A stretch of DNA of 5,663 nucleotides from an uncultured beta proteobacterium (GCA_903910495.1 CAIVZW010000039.1:1-5663); one strand, 5' to 3'; counted from the stretch's first letter, positions 1 to 5,338 are shown. The notes: generated by a model not told the origin, from the letters alone. Program-made: numbers and translations.

Positions 1-134
1 ACCTCTTTCTGTCGGGCCTCGCGATCGTTGGTGATCTTTTTGCGTAGCAACAGGCGGCGCCGTAATACCTTGAGCAGAGCCTGCCCGAAACCAGCATTCA
101 GGCCTTGCTCTTTGTCGCCTTTCTGGGAAGACAC
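1..134 (-). CDS. Possible partial gene of unknown function, overlapping the Mrr-like gene
   Basis: This is tentative. Downstream of the Mrr-like gene, one minus-strand frame stays open to the left edge and reads like protein: a short polar start followed by a strongly basic amphipathic stretch (around ALLKVLRRRLLLRKK). The other two frames are also open here but look artificial; one is rich in Cys, Arg and Ser. The first plausible start in the chosen frame is a GTG at 132-134, which would overlap the upstream gene by 37 bases. A GGAG lies about 14 bases before that GTG, further than usual. Only about 44 residues are visible and I recognise no family. The overlap suggests translational coupling if the gene is real. 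The true start may differ, and the open frame could be chance over so short a stretch. Confidence 0.3.
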   Translation of the reverse strand, partial: MSSQKGDKEQGLNAGFGQALLKVLRRRLLLRKKITNDREARQKE

Positions 135-688
135 AGCAAGCGGGCCAACTCCAGCCCCTGCATCAAGAGGATTTTATGCTCGGCGGCAAAACGTCGAGCG
201 TTGTCGCTGACGTTGCCGGTGCAGATATAGATCGAGCCACGGGCCTCCTGCGCCAGGCGCTCGGTTTCCAGTTCGCGCAGCGGTTCCAGGCCGTGGTTCG
301 CCGCCTTCCAGCGCTTGCAACTGACCAGCGAAGTCCGTCCCGCCTTGATGATAATGAAGTCTGCCGCGCCGTTCATGCGCGTGACCACATAGCCGTCGCG
401 CTGGAAAGCCTGTTCGATCAAGGCGGAAAAATCGCGCCAGGACATCGCCGAAACCGCCTCGACCGTGCTGGCAATCCGTGCGTCGCTGGGCACCTCCCGC
501 TGTTTCCAGGCGACGATCACGCCAATGATCACGAAAGGAATCGCGATCGAAGCGGCAAAGGTACCATAGACTCCCGGCAGGATGAAACGTGCTGCCAGTG
601 CCAGCACGACCGCGATGGCGAAACTGATCCAGCACGACGAGCGCATCAGTATCGCGAACAGCGAGTTGGGGGACATCTTGAATTGCAC
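98..688 (-). CDS. Membrane-anchored Mrr-type restriction-endonuclease-fold protein
   Basis: The protein has 196 residues. Two hydrophobic segments (about 19-37 and 41-61) form an N-terminal membrane hairpin. They are followed by a domain (about 79-185) with the layout of the Mrr/restriction endonuclease family: SWRDFSALIEQAF, a GYVV strand, an Asp at 110, a strand ending in SCKRWK, then YICTGNVSDNARRFAAEH and LLMQGLELARLL. Asp110 and Lys125 fit the D...(E/Q)xK nuclease motif, but the usual Gln or Glu two residues before the Lys is Ser123, so catalytic activity is uncertain. The start is a GTG at 686-688, chosen because GAGGAA lies five bases upstream; an ATG four codons later is too far from that site. 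Proteins of this build are usually annotated as restriction endonucleases, but their role is poorly known. No methyltransferase or specificity gene is beside it, so a classical restriction system is not supported. It is separated from the transcarboxylase operon by 325 bases and probably has its own promoter. Confidence 0.85.
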   Translation of the reverse strand: MQFKMSPNSLFAILMRSSCWISFAIAVVLALAARFILPGVYGTFAASIAIPFVIIGVIVAWKQREVPSDARIASTVEAVSAMSWRDFSALIEQAFQRDGYVVTRMNGAADFIIIKAGRTSLVSCKRWKAANHGLEPLRELETERLAQEARGSIYICTGNVSDNARRFAAEHKILLMQGLELARLLCLPRKATKSKA

Positions 689-693
689 GTTAC

Positions 694-699
694 TTCCTC
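694..699 (-). promoter_or_regulatory. Ribosome binding site deciding a GTG start
   Basis: GAGGAA on the minus strand lies five bases before the GTG at 688. This favours GTG over the in-frame ATG at 676, which would be 17 bases away. Confidence 0.7.
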
Positions 700-747
700 G
701 AATTGAAATTGAAAATGCTGGACTTATCGTGCTGTTTTAAACCCCGA

Positions 748-781
748 TCCCATTCCAGACAGCGAACAAGGCAGAATGGGA
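748..781. repeat. Inverted repeat in the leader of the Mrr-like gene
   Basis: TCCCATTC (748-755) and GAATGGGA (774-781) are perfect 8-base arms around an 18-base spacer. The element lies between the candidate promoter at 855-882 and the Mrr-like start at 688, so it would be in the transcribed leader. It could be an RNA hairpin or a protein site. There is no clear T-run after it, so a terminator is unlikely. Confidence 0.4.
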
Positions 782-854
782 AGGTGGCTTCAGAGTCCAG
801 TCAGGATCCACCCCATCAATCAACTCTCCGGGCGCAAGATAAAACAAGCTGCGC

Positions 855-882
855 ATTCTACCGCAGCAATCACCATGCCCAA
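855..882 (-). promoter_or_regulatory. Candidate sigma70 promoter for the Mrr-like gene
   Basis: On the minus strand, TTGGGC (877-882) and TAGAAT (855-860) are separated by 16 bases, each close to the -35 and -10 consensus. Transcription would begin near 848, giving a leader of about 160 bases before the GTG start. This would make the Mrr-like gene independent of the transcarboxylase operon upstream. Confidence 0.5.
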
Positions 883-950
883 GTTCTGATTCCTGGCGTG
901 CAGCAGAAGTTAATATGATCTAGTGTACCCGGCACCCACCGATTGTGGAA

Positions 951-983
951 CAGGCGTTGCCATCGCTACCGCTGACACGCCTG
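951..983 (-). repeat. Inverted repeat downstream of the biotin carrier gene
   Basis: CAGGCGT (951-957) and ACGCCTG (977-983) are perfect 7-base arms with a 19-base loop, beginning 30 bases after the operon's last stop codon. A transcript-end hairpin is plausible by position. There is no U-tract after it on the minus strand, so an intrinsic terminator cannot be claimed; a role in 3' end protection is equally possible. Confidence 0.3.
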
Positions 984-1013
984 CCGAACCGATCGAAGCC
1001 GGATATACGAAAC

Positions 1014-1445
1014 TCAATTGAGCTGGAGAAGGACCTGGCCTTCGGACACCGCTTCGCCTTCCTTGACCAGAATAGCGGCGACCGTACCTGCGCCGGGCGC
1101 AAAAATCGGCGATTCCATCTTCATGGCTTCCAGAACCAGAAGCTCCTGGTCCTGGGCGACCTGCTGGCCGACAGCCACACCGATCTTGAACACCAGGCCC
1201 GGCATGGGGCTCTTCACCGAATGACCGCCGGCAGCGGGCGCCGGGGCGGGTGCTGCCGCCATGGGCGCGGCGACCACCGGTGCTGCTGCGGGCACAGCCA
1301 TGGGCTGCACCGGAGCGGGAGCCCGAACCGGAGACGGAGCAGGAGAAGGTGAAGAAGAAGGAGTGTAGGCTGCGGCAGCACCACCGATCACTTCGACACC
1401 GACCTCATAGACCTTGCCTTGTAGCGTAATTTTTAGCATTTTCAT
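1014..1445 (-). CDS. Biotin carboxyl carrier protein, transcarboxylase 1.3S-like subunit
   Basis: This 143-residue carrier has three parts. An N-terminal beta segment (about 3-20, LKITLQGKVYEVGVEV) closely resembles the start of the Propionibacterium 1.3S subunit. An Ala/Pro/Ser linker (about 22-74) follows, then a biotinyl domain (about 75-142). The biotin attachment motif is EAMKM, with Lys109 the residue expected to be biotinylated by a biotin protein ligase encoded elsewhere. In known transcarboxylase the N-terminal segment holds the carrier to the two carboxyltransferases while the flexible linker lets biotin swing between active sites; I infer the same here. The start at 1445 is supported by AAAGGA eight bases upstream. 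A second ATG two codons in would be further from that site. It is last in the minus-strand operon, 34 bases after the small OadG-like gene. Similar carriers serve methylmalonyl-CoA and glutaconyl-CoA decarboxylases, so the carrier alone does not fix the enzyme. Confidence 0.93.
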   Translation of the reverse strand: MKMLKITLQGKVYEVGVEVIGGAAAAYTPSSSPSPAPSPVRAPAPVQPMAVPAAAPVVAAPMAAAPAPAPAAGGHSVKSPMPGLVFKIGVAVGQQVAQDQELLVLEAMKMESPIFAPGAGTVAAILVKEGEAVSEGQVLLQLN

Positions 1446-1453
1446 TGCAAATA

Positions 1454-1459
1454 TCCTTT
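1454..1459 (-). promoter_or_regulatory. Ribosome binding site of the biotin carrier gene
   Basis: AAAGGA on the minus strand lies eight bases before the ATG at 1445, in the 34-base gap after the OadG-like gene. It supports independent initiation and the upstream of the two possible ATG starts. Confidence 0.65.
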
Positions 1460-1479
1460 ATCCGGACCCGAAGCCGGGC

Positions 1480-1713
1480 TCAGAGTTTATGTGAAGAATG
1501 AAGACTTACACGCCCCTGTACGGACCATGTCCAGTCCATGCTGCCCATGTGGCGGAACTTGACCACGGTAACGGCTTGTCCGATTTCTTCCATGGCCATC
1601 ACGGCCAGGATGGCCAGCAGTTCCTCGTCGCTCAGGCCAGGGTGAATGCTGGTCGGAACGGTTTCGGCAACAGGTGCTGAGGGCATTGCGGGTGTTATGT
1701 TATCTATGCTCAT
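1480..1713 (-). CDS. Small OadG/MmdE-like soluble subunit
   Basis: This 77-residue protein has no signal peptide or membrane segment. After a flexible Pro/Ala/Thr-rich start (1-25) comes a helix (about 27-45, LSDEELLAILAVMAMEEIG), a beta-like VTVVKFR stretch, and an end with WTWSVQGR. The pattern of acidic helix, hydrophobic strand carrying Arg, then WxxxxGR resembles the soluble C-terminal part of OadG and MmdD and the tiny MmdE subunit of biotin-dependent sodium-pump decarboxylases, where it helps assemble the complex by binding the carboxyltransferase. That homology is recognised by eye only. The OadG membrane helix is missing. Its ATG overlaps the stop of the carboxyltransferase gene in an ATGA, and no strong ribosome site precedes it, so translation is probably coupled and near-stoichiometric. 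I infer an assembly or stabilising subunit of the transcarboxylase. Confidence 0.72.
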   Translation of the reverse strand: MSIDNITPAMPSAPVAETVPTSIHPGLSDEELLAILAVMAMEEIGQAVTVVKFRHMGSMDWTWSVQGRVSLHSSHKL

Positions 1714-3257
1714 AGAGGAATCAATCCATGTTTTTTGGGCGGACGGGTCAGTCGTTTGGTCAGCATCACACGCAGTGCCAAGGCCACTTTGGTACGGGTT
1801 TCGGACGGTGCGATCACATCAGTGATCATGCCATGCTCTGCCGCCTGGTAGGGCGATGCGAAGTCCCTGCGGTACTGTTCAATCAGCTTGGCTGTTCTCG
1901 CTTTGGGGTCAGCCGCGGCTTCGAGCTCCCTCTTGTAGACCACCTGAACGGCGCCTTCAGCGCCCATGACCGCGATTTCTGCCGTCGGCCAGGCGTAAAC
2001 AACATCAGCCCCCATGTCCTTGGAACACATCGCCAGATAGGCGCCGCCGTAGGCCTTGCGCAGGATGACGGTGATCTTCGGAACGGTTGCCGCAGCATAG
2101 GAGAACAGCATCTTGGCGCCATGACGGATAATGCCTCCGCGCTCCTGTGCCAATCCCGGCATGAAGCCCGGAATATCGACGAGGCTGACGATAGGGACGT
2201 TGAAGGCGTTGCAAAACCGGATGAAGCGTGCGCCCTTGTCAGACGAATCGACATCGAGCGTTCCGGCCTTGACCATCGGCTGGTTGGCAACGATGCCGAT
2301 GACCATGCCCTCGATGCGCGCAAATCCGACGACGATGTTCTTGGCAAAATCGCGCTGCACCTCGAGGAATTCCCCGCCATCGACCATGCGTGCAATCACC
2401 TTGGACACATCGAGCGGCGTCTTGATTTCAGCGGGAACGACCTCGTTCATGCCTTCATCGGATATGAGACTGATCTCGTCGGGAATACGGTGAGGAGGAT
2501 CCTGCATGTTGTTGAGCGGCAGGTAGGACAATAAAATGCGGGCGATATCAAGAGCCTGCCTGTCGTCATCGGCAACGAAGTGAATATTGCCGCTGACCGA
2601 GGCATGCGCATCCGCCGTACCGAAAAGCTCGATCGGCGCTTCCTGGCCCGTTGCCGCCTTGATCACGTCCGGTCCGCAGATGAACATCTGCGCCCCTTTG
2701 CGCGTCATGATCAGGAAATCCATCAGGGCCGGACTGTACGCTGCCCCACCGGCACAGGGGCCGGCAATGATGGCGATCTGGGGCACCAGCCCCGACAACT
2801 GGACATTGCGAAAGAAAACCTTGCCGTAACCGGAAAGCGAATGCACGCCTTCCTGGATGCGCGCGCCGCCGGAGTCGTTGATGGCCACCACGGGAATCCC
2901 GAGGTTGGCCGCTGATTCCATCATGTCGCAGATTTTCTGCGAATGCATGCGGCCAAGGGAGCCGCCCGATACCGTGAAGTCCTGCGAGAACGCTGCGATG
3001 GGCCGGCCGTCGACATTGCCAATGCCGGTAACGACGCCATCGCCGGGCAGATTCTTGCCTTCCATGCCGGTCGTGTCGTGATCGACATGCATGCCTGACT
3101 CCTGGAACGAGCCTTCGTCATACAATTCATCAAGCCGCTCGCGGGCATTCAGCAGCCCCTTCTGACGGCGTTTCTCCAGCTTTGCGAGACCGCCGCCCTC
3201 CCTGGCCTCCTTGCGGCGCGCCAACAACTCATCTAACAACTCTTTGCGTAATGCCAT
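1710..3257 (-). CDS. Acyl-CoA carboxyltransferase, transcarboxylase 12S / MmdA-like subunit
   Basis: The protein has 515 residues in the crotonase-fold carboxyltransferase family, a normal length for 12S, MmdA and PccB. In the N-terminal half, NDSGGARIQEGV (about 127-138) and GPCAGGAAYSPAL (about 166-178) form the CoA-side oxyanion and binding loops. In the C-terminal half, DIPGFMPG (about 361-368), RKAYGGAYLAM (400-410) and AEIAVMGAEGAV (426-437) form the biotin side. In propionyl-CoA carboxylases the GGAY motif is followed by Asp, which affects acyl-CoA choice; here it is Leu408, closer to the aliphatic residue of decarboxylases and transcarboxylases. The likely reaction is carboxyl exchange between methylmalonyl-CoA and carrier biotin; other short acyl-CoAs are possible. 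I place the start at 3257 because AGGGAG lies five bases upstream. An in-frame ATG at 3275, six codons earlier, has no ribosome site. It is first in a three-gene operon and overlaps the next gene by four bases. Confidence 0.9.
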   Translation of the reverse strand: MALRKELLDELLARRKEAREGGGLAKLEKRRQKGLLNARERLDELYDEGSFQESGMHVDHDTTGMEGKNLPGDGVVTGIGNVDGRPIAAFSQDFTVSGGSLGRMHSQKICDMMESAANLGIPVVAINDSGGARIQEGVHSLSGYGKVFFRNVQLSGLVPQIAIIAGPCAGGAAYSPALMDFLIMTRKGAQMFICGPDVIKAATGQEAPIELFGTADAHASVSGNIHFVADDDRQALDIARILLSYLPLNNMQDPPHRIPDEISLISDEGMNEVVPAEIKTPLDVSKVIARMVDGGEFLEVQRDFAKNIVVGFARIEGMVIGIVANQPMVKAGTLDVDSSDKGARFIRFCNAFNVPIVSLVDIPGFMPGLAQERGGIIRHGAKMLFSYAAATVPKITVILRKAYGGAYLAMCSKDMGADVVYAWPTAEIAVMGAEGAVQVVYKRELEAAADPKARTAKLIEQYRRDFASPYQAAEHGMITDVIAPSETRTKVALALRVMLTKRLTRPPKKHGLIPL

Positions 3258-3262
3258 AACTA

Positions 3263-3268
3263 CTCCCT
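3263..3268 (-). promoter_or_regulatory. Ribosome binding site that decides the 12S-like start
   Basis: AGGGAG on the minus strand sits five bases before the ATG at 3257. It lies inside the extension that a start at 3275 would add, so the shorter 515-residue product is favoured. Confidence 0.75.
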
Positions 3269-3291
3269 GGCTCATGATTTGAAACTGGGAT

Positions 3292-3315
3292 ACCCGGCTG
3301 CTCGATCGTCCGGGT
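3292..3315 (-). repeat. Leader hairpin of the minus operon
   Basis: ACCCGG (3292-3297) and CCGGGT (3310-3315) are perfect 6-base arms with a 12-base loop that itself contains CGATCG. It would lie in the roughly 147-base 5' leader of the 12S-like transcript. It may be structural or protective; no known riboswitch is recognised. Confidence 0.35.
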
Positions 3316-3410
3316 TAAAAATCTGAATTGGAAATGGTTCTGCAAGGATCTTTGTACAGGCCTGACGCCAACCCATTTGCATACTGACAAAGCCCTGAGG
3401 ACAACGCGGT

Positions 3411-3440
3411 AATATACGCGAATCATGAAAATATCGTCAA
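3411..3440 (-). promoter_or_regulatory. Sigma70-type promoter of the transcarboxylase operon
   Basis: On the minus strand TTGACG (3435-3440) and TATATT (3411-3416) are separated by 18 bases. Both hexamers are close to consensus and the surrounding DNA is AT-rich. Start of transcription is expected near 3404, giving a leader of about 147 bases to the ATG at 3257. This is the best promoter match I could find in the window. Confidence 0.6.
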
Positions 3441-3444
3441 TTAA

Positions 3445-3463
3445 AGCATGATCAAATCATGCT
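3445..3463. promoter_or_regulatory. 19-bp palindrome, probable operator
   Basis: AGCATGATCAAATCATGCT has perfect 8-base arms around a 3-base centre. It begins four bases upstream of the -35 hexamer of the minus promoter, centred about 50 bases before the expected transcription start. That position suits a dimeric activator, or a repressor controlling the divergent genes. The regulator is not encoded in this window and its family cannot be told from the site. Confidence 0.55.
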
Positions 3464-3481
3464 GCCAGCACTTGGGCTTTC

Positions 3482-3514
3482 ATGATATTTTTTCCGCATG
3501 TTGTGAAATATCAT
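3482..3514. repeat. Second inverted repeat in the divergent region
   Basis: ATGATATTT (3482-3490) and AAATATCAT (3506-3514) are perfect 9-base arms with a 15-base spacer. The left arm shares CATGAT with the palindrome at 3445-3463, 33 bases away, about three helical turns. This could be a second, weaker site for the same regulator or a hairpin. Confidence 0.4.
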
Positions 3515-3671
3515 CATCAATCCAAATAAGCAGTGCCCTGGTATGACATATCGGCTCATCCGGAGACGCCTCTCACCAAGCAGGCAAGCATCCAGATCCG
3601 GCGTCAGCATCGACATGCCTGGTCACCCGGCTCTTGCTGATAATTTCTATATGCGGCGATTCAAACGCTCG

Positions 3672-3712
3672 TCATACCGAACACGGGTGTTGTATGATTT
3701 GTTTTTATTTTC
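3672..3712 (+). promoter_or_regulatory. Terminator-like hairpin before the 5S-like gene, possible attenuator
   Basis: TCATAC (3672-3677) pairs with GTATGA (3692-3697), and AACA (3680-3683) pairs with TGTT (3688-3691), with a two-base bulge at 3678-3679 and a CGGG loop. The stem is followed at once by TTTGTTTTTATTTTC. A hairpin plus U-rich run 20 bases before a start codon looks like a transcription attenuator. The stem is AT-rich and may be weak. It could alternatively be a protein site overlapping a -10 element. Confidence 0.4.
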
Positions 3713-3730
3713 TCTCTAATCAGAAATGCC

Positions 3731-5284
3731 ATGATCAAGAAAATTCTCTTCCAGGACACCAGTTTCCGCGACGGATTTCAGTCCATTTTTGGCGCCCGTG
3801 CATTCACCCGTGACTTCATCCCCGCCGTTGAAGCGGCGGTCGCTGCCGGCATCACGCACTTTGAAGCCGGTGGCGGCGCACGTTTCCAGTCGCCCTTCAT
3901 CTATTGCGGCGAATCCGCATTCGACATGATGGATGAATTCCGCAAGGCGGTTGGGCCGGACATCCGCCTGCAGACACTGGCCCGAGGCATCAATGTGGTC
4001 GCCCTTGAGCAGCAACCGGCGGACATGATCGATCTGCACGCGAAAATGTTCAAAAAGCACGGCATGACGCGCATTCGCAATTTTGATGCGCTCAACGACT
4101 TCAACAATCTGATTTATTCCGGCCAGTGCATTGTCGATGCAGGCCTCGAGCACGAGGTGGTAGTGACCATGATGGAACTGCCGCGCGGCTGTTCCGGCGC
4201 ACACGATGCCGAGTTCTACGTCAACACCCTGCGTCAGATTCTGGACTCCGGCGTTCCCTATTCCAGCGTCTGCTTCAAGGATGCTTCGGGAACCTCCAAT
4301 CCGCGCAAGGTTCATGAAACATTCAAGGCGGCGCGCAAGTTGCTCGGCGACAAGATTGAACTGCGCATGCATACGCACGAAACCTGTGGCACGGGCATTG
4401 CCCAGTACATCGCGGCGATCGAAGCCGGTTGCGATGGCGTCTGTGTCGGACGGGCACCGCTCTCCGGCGGCACGGCCCAGCCTGATCTGTTCTCCCTCTG
4501 GCACGCCCTCAAGGGAACGGACTACGATCTCGACATCGACGTCGATAAAATCATGGAAGCCAACGTCATTGCCAAGGAATGTCTCAAGGACTACGAATTC
4601 CCGCCCGAAGCACTCGGCATCGATACCGACGTGATCTTCAGCCCCATGCCCGGCGGCGCACTGACGGCCAACACCCTGATGATGCGCGAAAACAAGACCT
4701 TCCACCGTTACCCGGAGGTGATCAAGGCCATGTCTGAATGTGTGGCACGGGGCGGCTACGGTACTTCGGTCACCCCGGTGTCGCAATTCTACTTCCAGCA
4801 AGCCTATGCCAACGTGATGCTCGGCCCATGGAAGAAAATGACCGACGGTTACGGCAACATGGTTCTTGGCTATTACGGAAAGACTCCCGTTCCTCCCGAT
4901 CCTGAAATCGTGAAAATTGCCTCGGAGCAGATGAAGAAGCCCGTATTTACCGGCGACCCGATCAAGGATCTTGAGCCGGGCATCCCCAAAGCCAGGAAGG
5001 TTCTTGAAGAAAACGGCTTGCCGGTCAGCGACGAGAATCTCTTCATCATTGGCGCTTTGGCAACCAAGGGCGGCAACAAGGGCCTCGACTTCCTCAAGGG
5101 CAACTTCAAGATTTCCGTGCCGAAGAAAGATCCGAACAAGCCTGTCGCAACGCCTGTGCCTGCTGCAGTCGCGGTTGCAGCTGCCGCACCGGCAGCGCCC
5201 GTGGCCGCCCCGGGCCAGAACGGCAAGTCATACCGGGTATCGGTGTCCGGAAAATCCTTCGATTTGCATGTCCAGCCCTTTTAG
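3731..5284 (+). CDS. Pyruvate/oxaloacetate carboxyltransferase, transcarboxylase 5S / PycB-like subunit
   Basis: The protein has 517 residues, near the 505 of the Propionibacterium 5S subunit. The N-terminal part (about 1-280) is the HMGL-like TIM barrel. Asp14 in RDGFQS, Lys183 in CFKDASG (the carbamylated lysine) and His214/His216 in MHTHE match the metal site of 5S and pyruvate carboxylase. Arg13, Gln17, Arg85 and Thr348 (TPVSQ) fit the ketoacid and biotin-handling residues. A PYC/OADA domain follows (about 300-455), with PMPGGALTANT and WKKMTDGYGNMVLGYYG. An Ala/Pro linker (466-497) then leads to a short beta tail, YRVSVSGKSFDLHV. It likely transfers carboxyl between carrier biotin and pyruvate/oxaloacetate. 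Oddities: the usual RDxHQS His is Phe16, and the family's WGGAT is GGGAR, so the substrate may differ. There is no biotinyl domain, so it must use the separate carrier. The ribosome site is weak. It could instead be the B subunit of a two-part pyruvate carboxylase. Confidence 0.85.
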   Translation: MIKKILFQDTSFRDGFQSIFGARAFTRDFIPAVEAAVAAGITHFEAGGGARFQSPFIYCGESAFDMMDEFRKAVGPDIRLQTLARGINVVALEQQPADMIDLHAKMFKKHGMTRIRNFDALNDFNNLIYSGQCIVDAGLEHEVVVTMMELPRGCSGAHDAEFYVNTLRQILDSGVPYSSVCFKDASGTSNPRKVHETFKAARKLLGDKIELRMHTHETCGTGIAQYIAAIEAGCDGVCVGRAPLSGGTAQPDLFSLWHALKGTDYDLDIDVDKIMEANVIAKECLKDYEFPPEALGIDTDVIFSPMPGGALTANTLMMRENKTFHRYPEVIKAMSECVARGGYGTSVTPVSQFYFQQAYANVMLGPWKKMTDGYGNMVLGYYGKTPVPPDPEIVKIASEQMKKPVFTGDPIKDLEPGIPKARKVLEENGLPVSDENLFIIGALATKGGNKGLDFLKGNFKISVPKKDPNKPVATPVPAAVAVAAAAPAAPVAAPGQNGKSYRVSVSGKSFDLHVQPF

Positions 5285-5338
5285 GACCGGCAAGACATCA
5301 GCCCAGATTGTCCATTAGGCAAAATTGGGGGTGGAAAT

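Larger units (their letters stand above)
689..1013. other. Intergenic region between the biotin carrier gene and the Mrr-like gene
   Basis: This 325-base gap shows no convincing coding frame. The short open stretches on both strands have shadow-like composition. It contains the 951-983 inverted repeat just after the operon, the candidate promoter at 855-882, the inverted repeat at 748-781 and the ribosome binding site of the Mrr-like gene. Nothing else is recognisable. Confidence 0.6.
3258..3730. other. Divergent regulatory region between the 12S-like and 5S-like genes
   Basis: These 473 bases carry no convincing gene on either strand. The part nearest the minus operon contains its ribosome site, leader hairpin and promoter; the middle holds two inverted repeats; the right end holds a hairpin with a T-rich tract. 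No clean plus-strand promoter is visible: a TATGAT at 3693-3698 is the best -10, but nothing like a -35 lies at the right distance. The 5S-like gene also lacks a clear ribosome binding site. The stretch from about 3515 to 3670 shows nothing recognisable. Confidence 0.55.

Noticed and set aside
176..706. Plus-strand open frame of about 176 codons opposite the Mrr-like gene
   Set aside because: The minus-strand reading has membrane segments, a recognisable domain and a good ribosome site, while this one has only charged low-information sequence.
1728..2534. Plus-strand open frame of about 268 codons opposite the 12S-like gene
   Set aside because: It is a shadow of the carboxyltransferase gene, with Asp/His/Arg-rich composition, no recognisable motif and no ribosome binding site noticed.
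1710..3275. Start of the 12S-like gene at 3275
   Set aside because: No ribosome site precedes it, whereas AGGGAG sits five bases before the ATG at 3257, where the family-like N-terminus begins.
3621..3640. Sigma54-like TGG...TTGCT upstream of the 5S-like gene
   Set aside because: The GG and GC are 13 bases apart rather than 10, so the element does not fit a sigma54 promoter.
3634..3652. TTGCTG / GATAAT / CTATAT as a plus-strand promoter
   Set aside because: None of these hexamers has a partner at 16-18 bases with reasonable match to consensus.
3716..4801. Long minus-strand open frame of about 361 codons opposite the 5S-like gene
   Set aside because: It lies wholly over a clearly homologous coding gene, its translation is rich in His, Arg and Gly without domain character, and it is explained by high-GC codon bias on the other strand.
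3731..5284. Oxaloacetate decarboxylase alpha subunit or full pyruvate carboxylase
   Set aside because: It lacks the C-terminal biotinyl domain and an N-terminal biotin carboxylase, and no OadB-type membrane subunit is present. A two-part pyruvate carboxylase with its A subunit elsewhere is not excluded.
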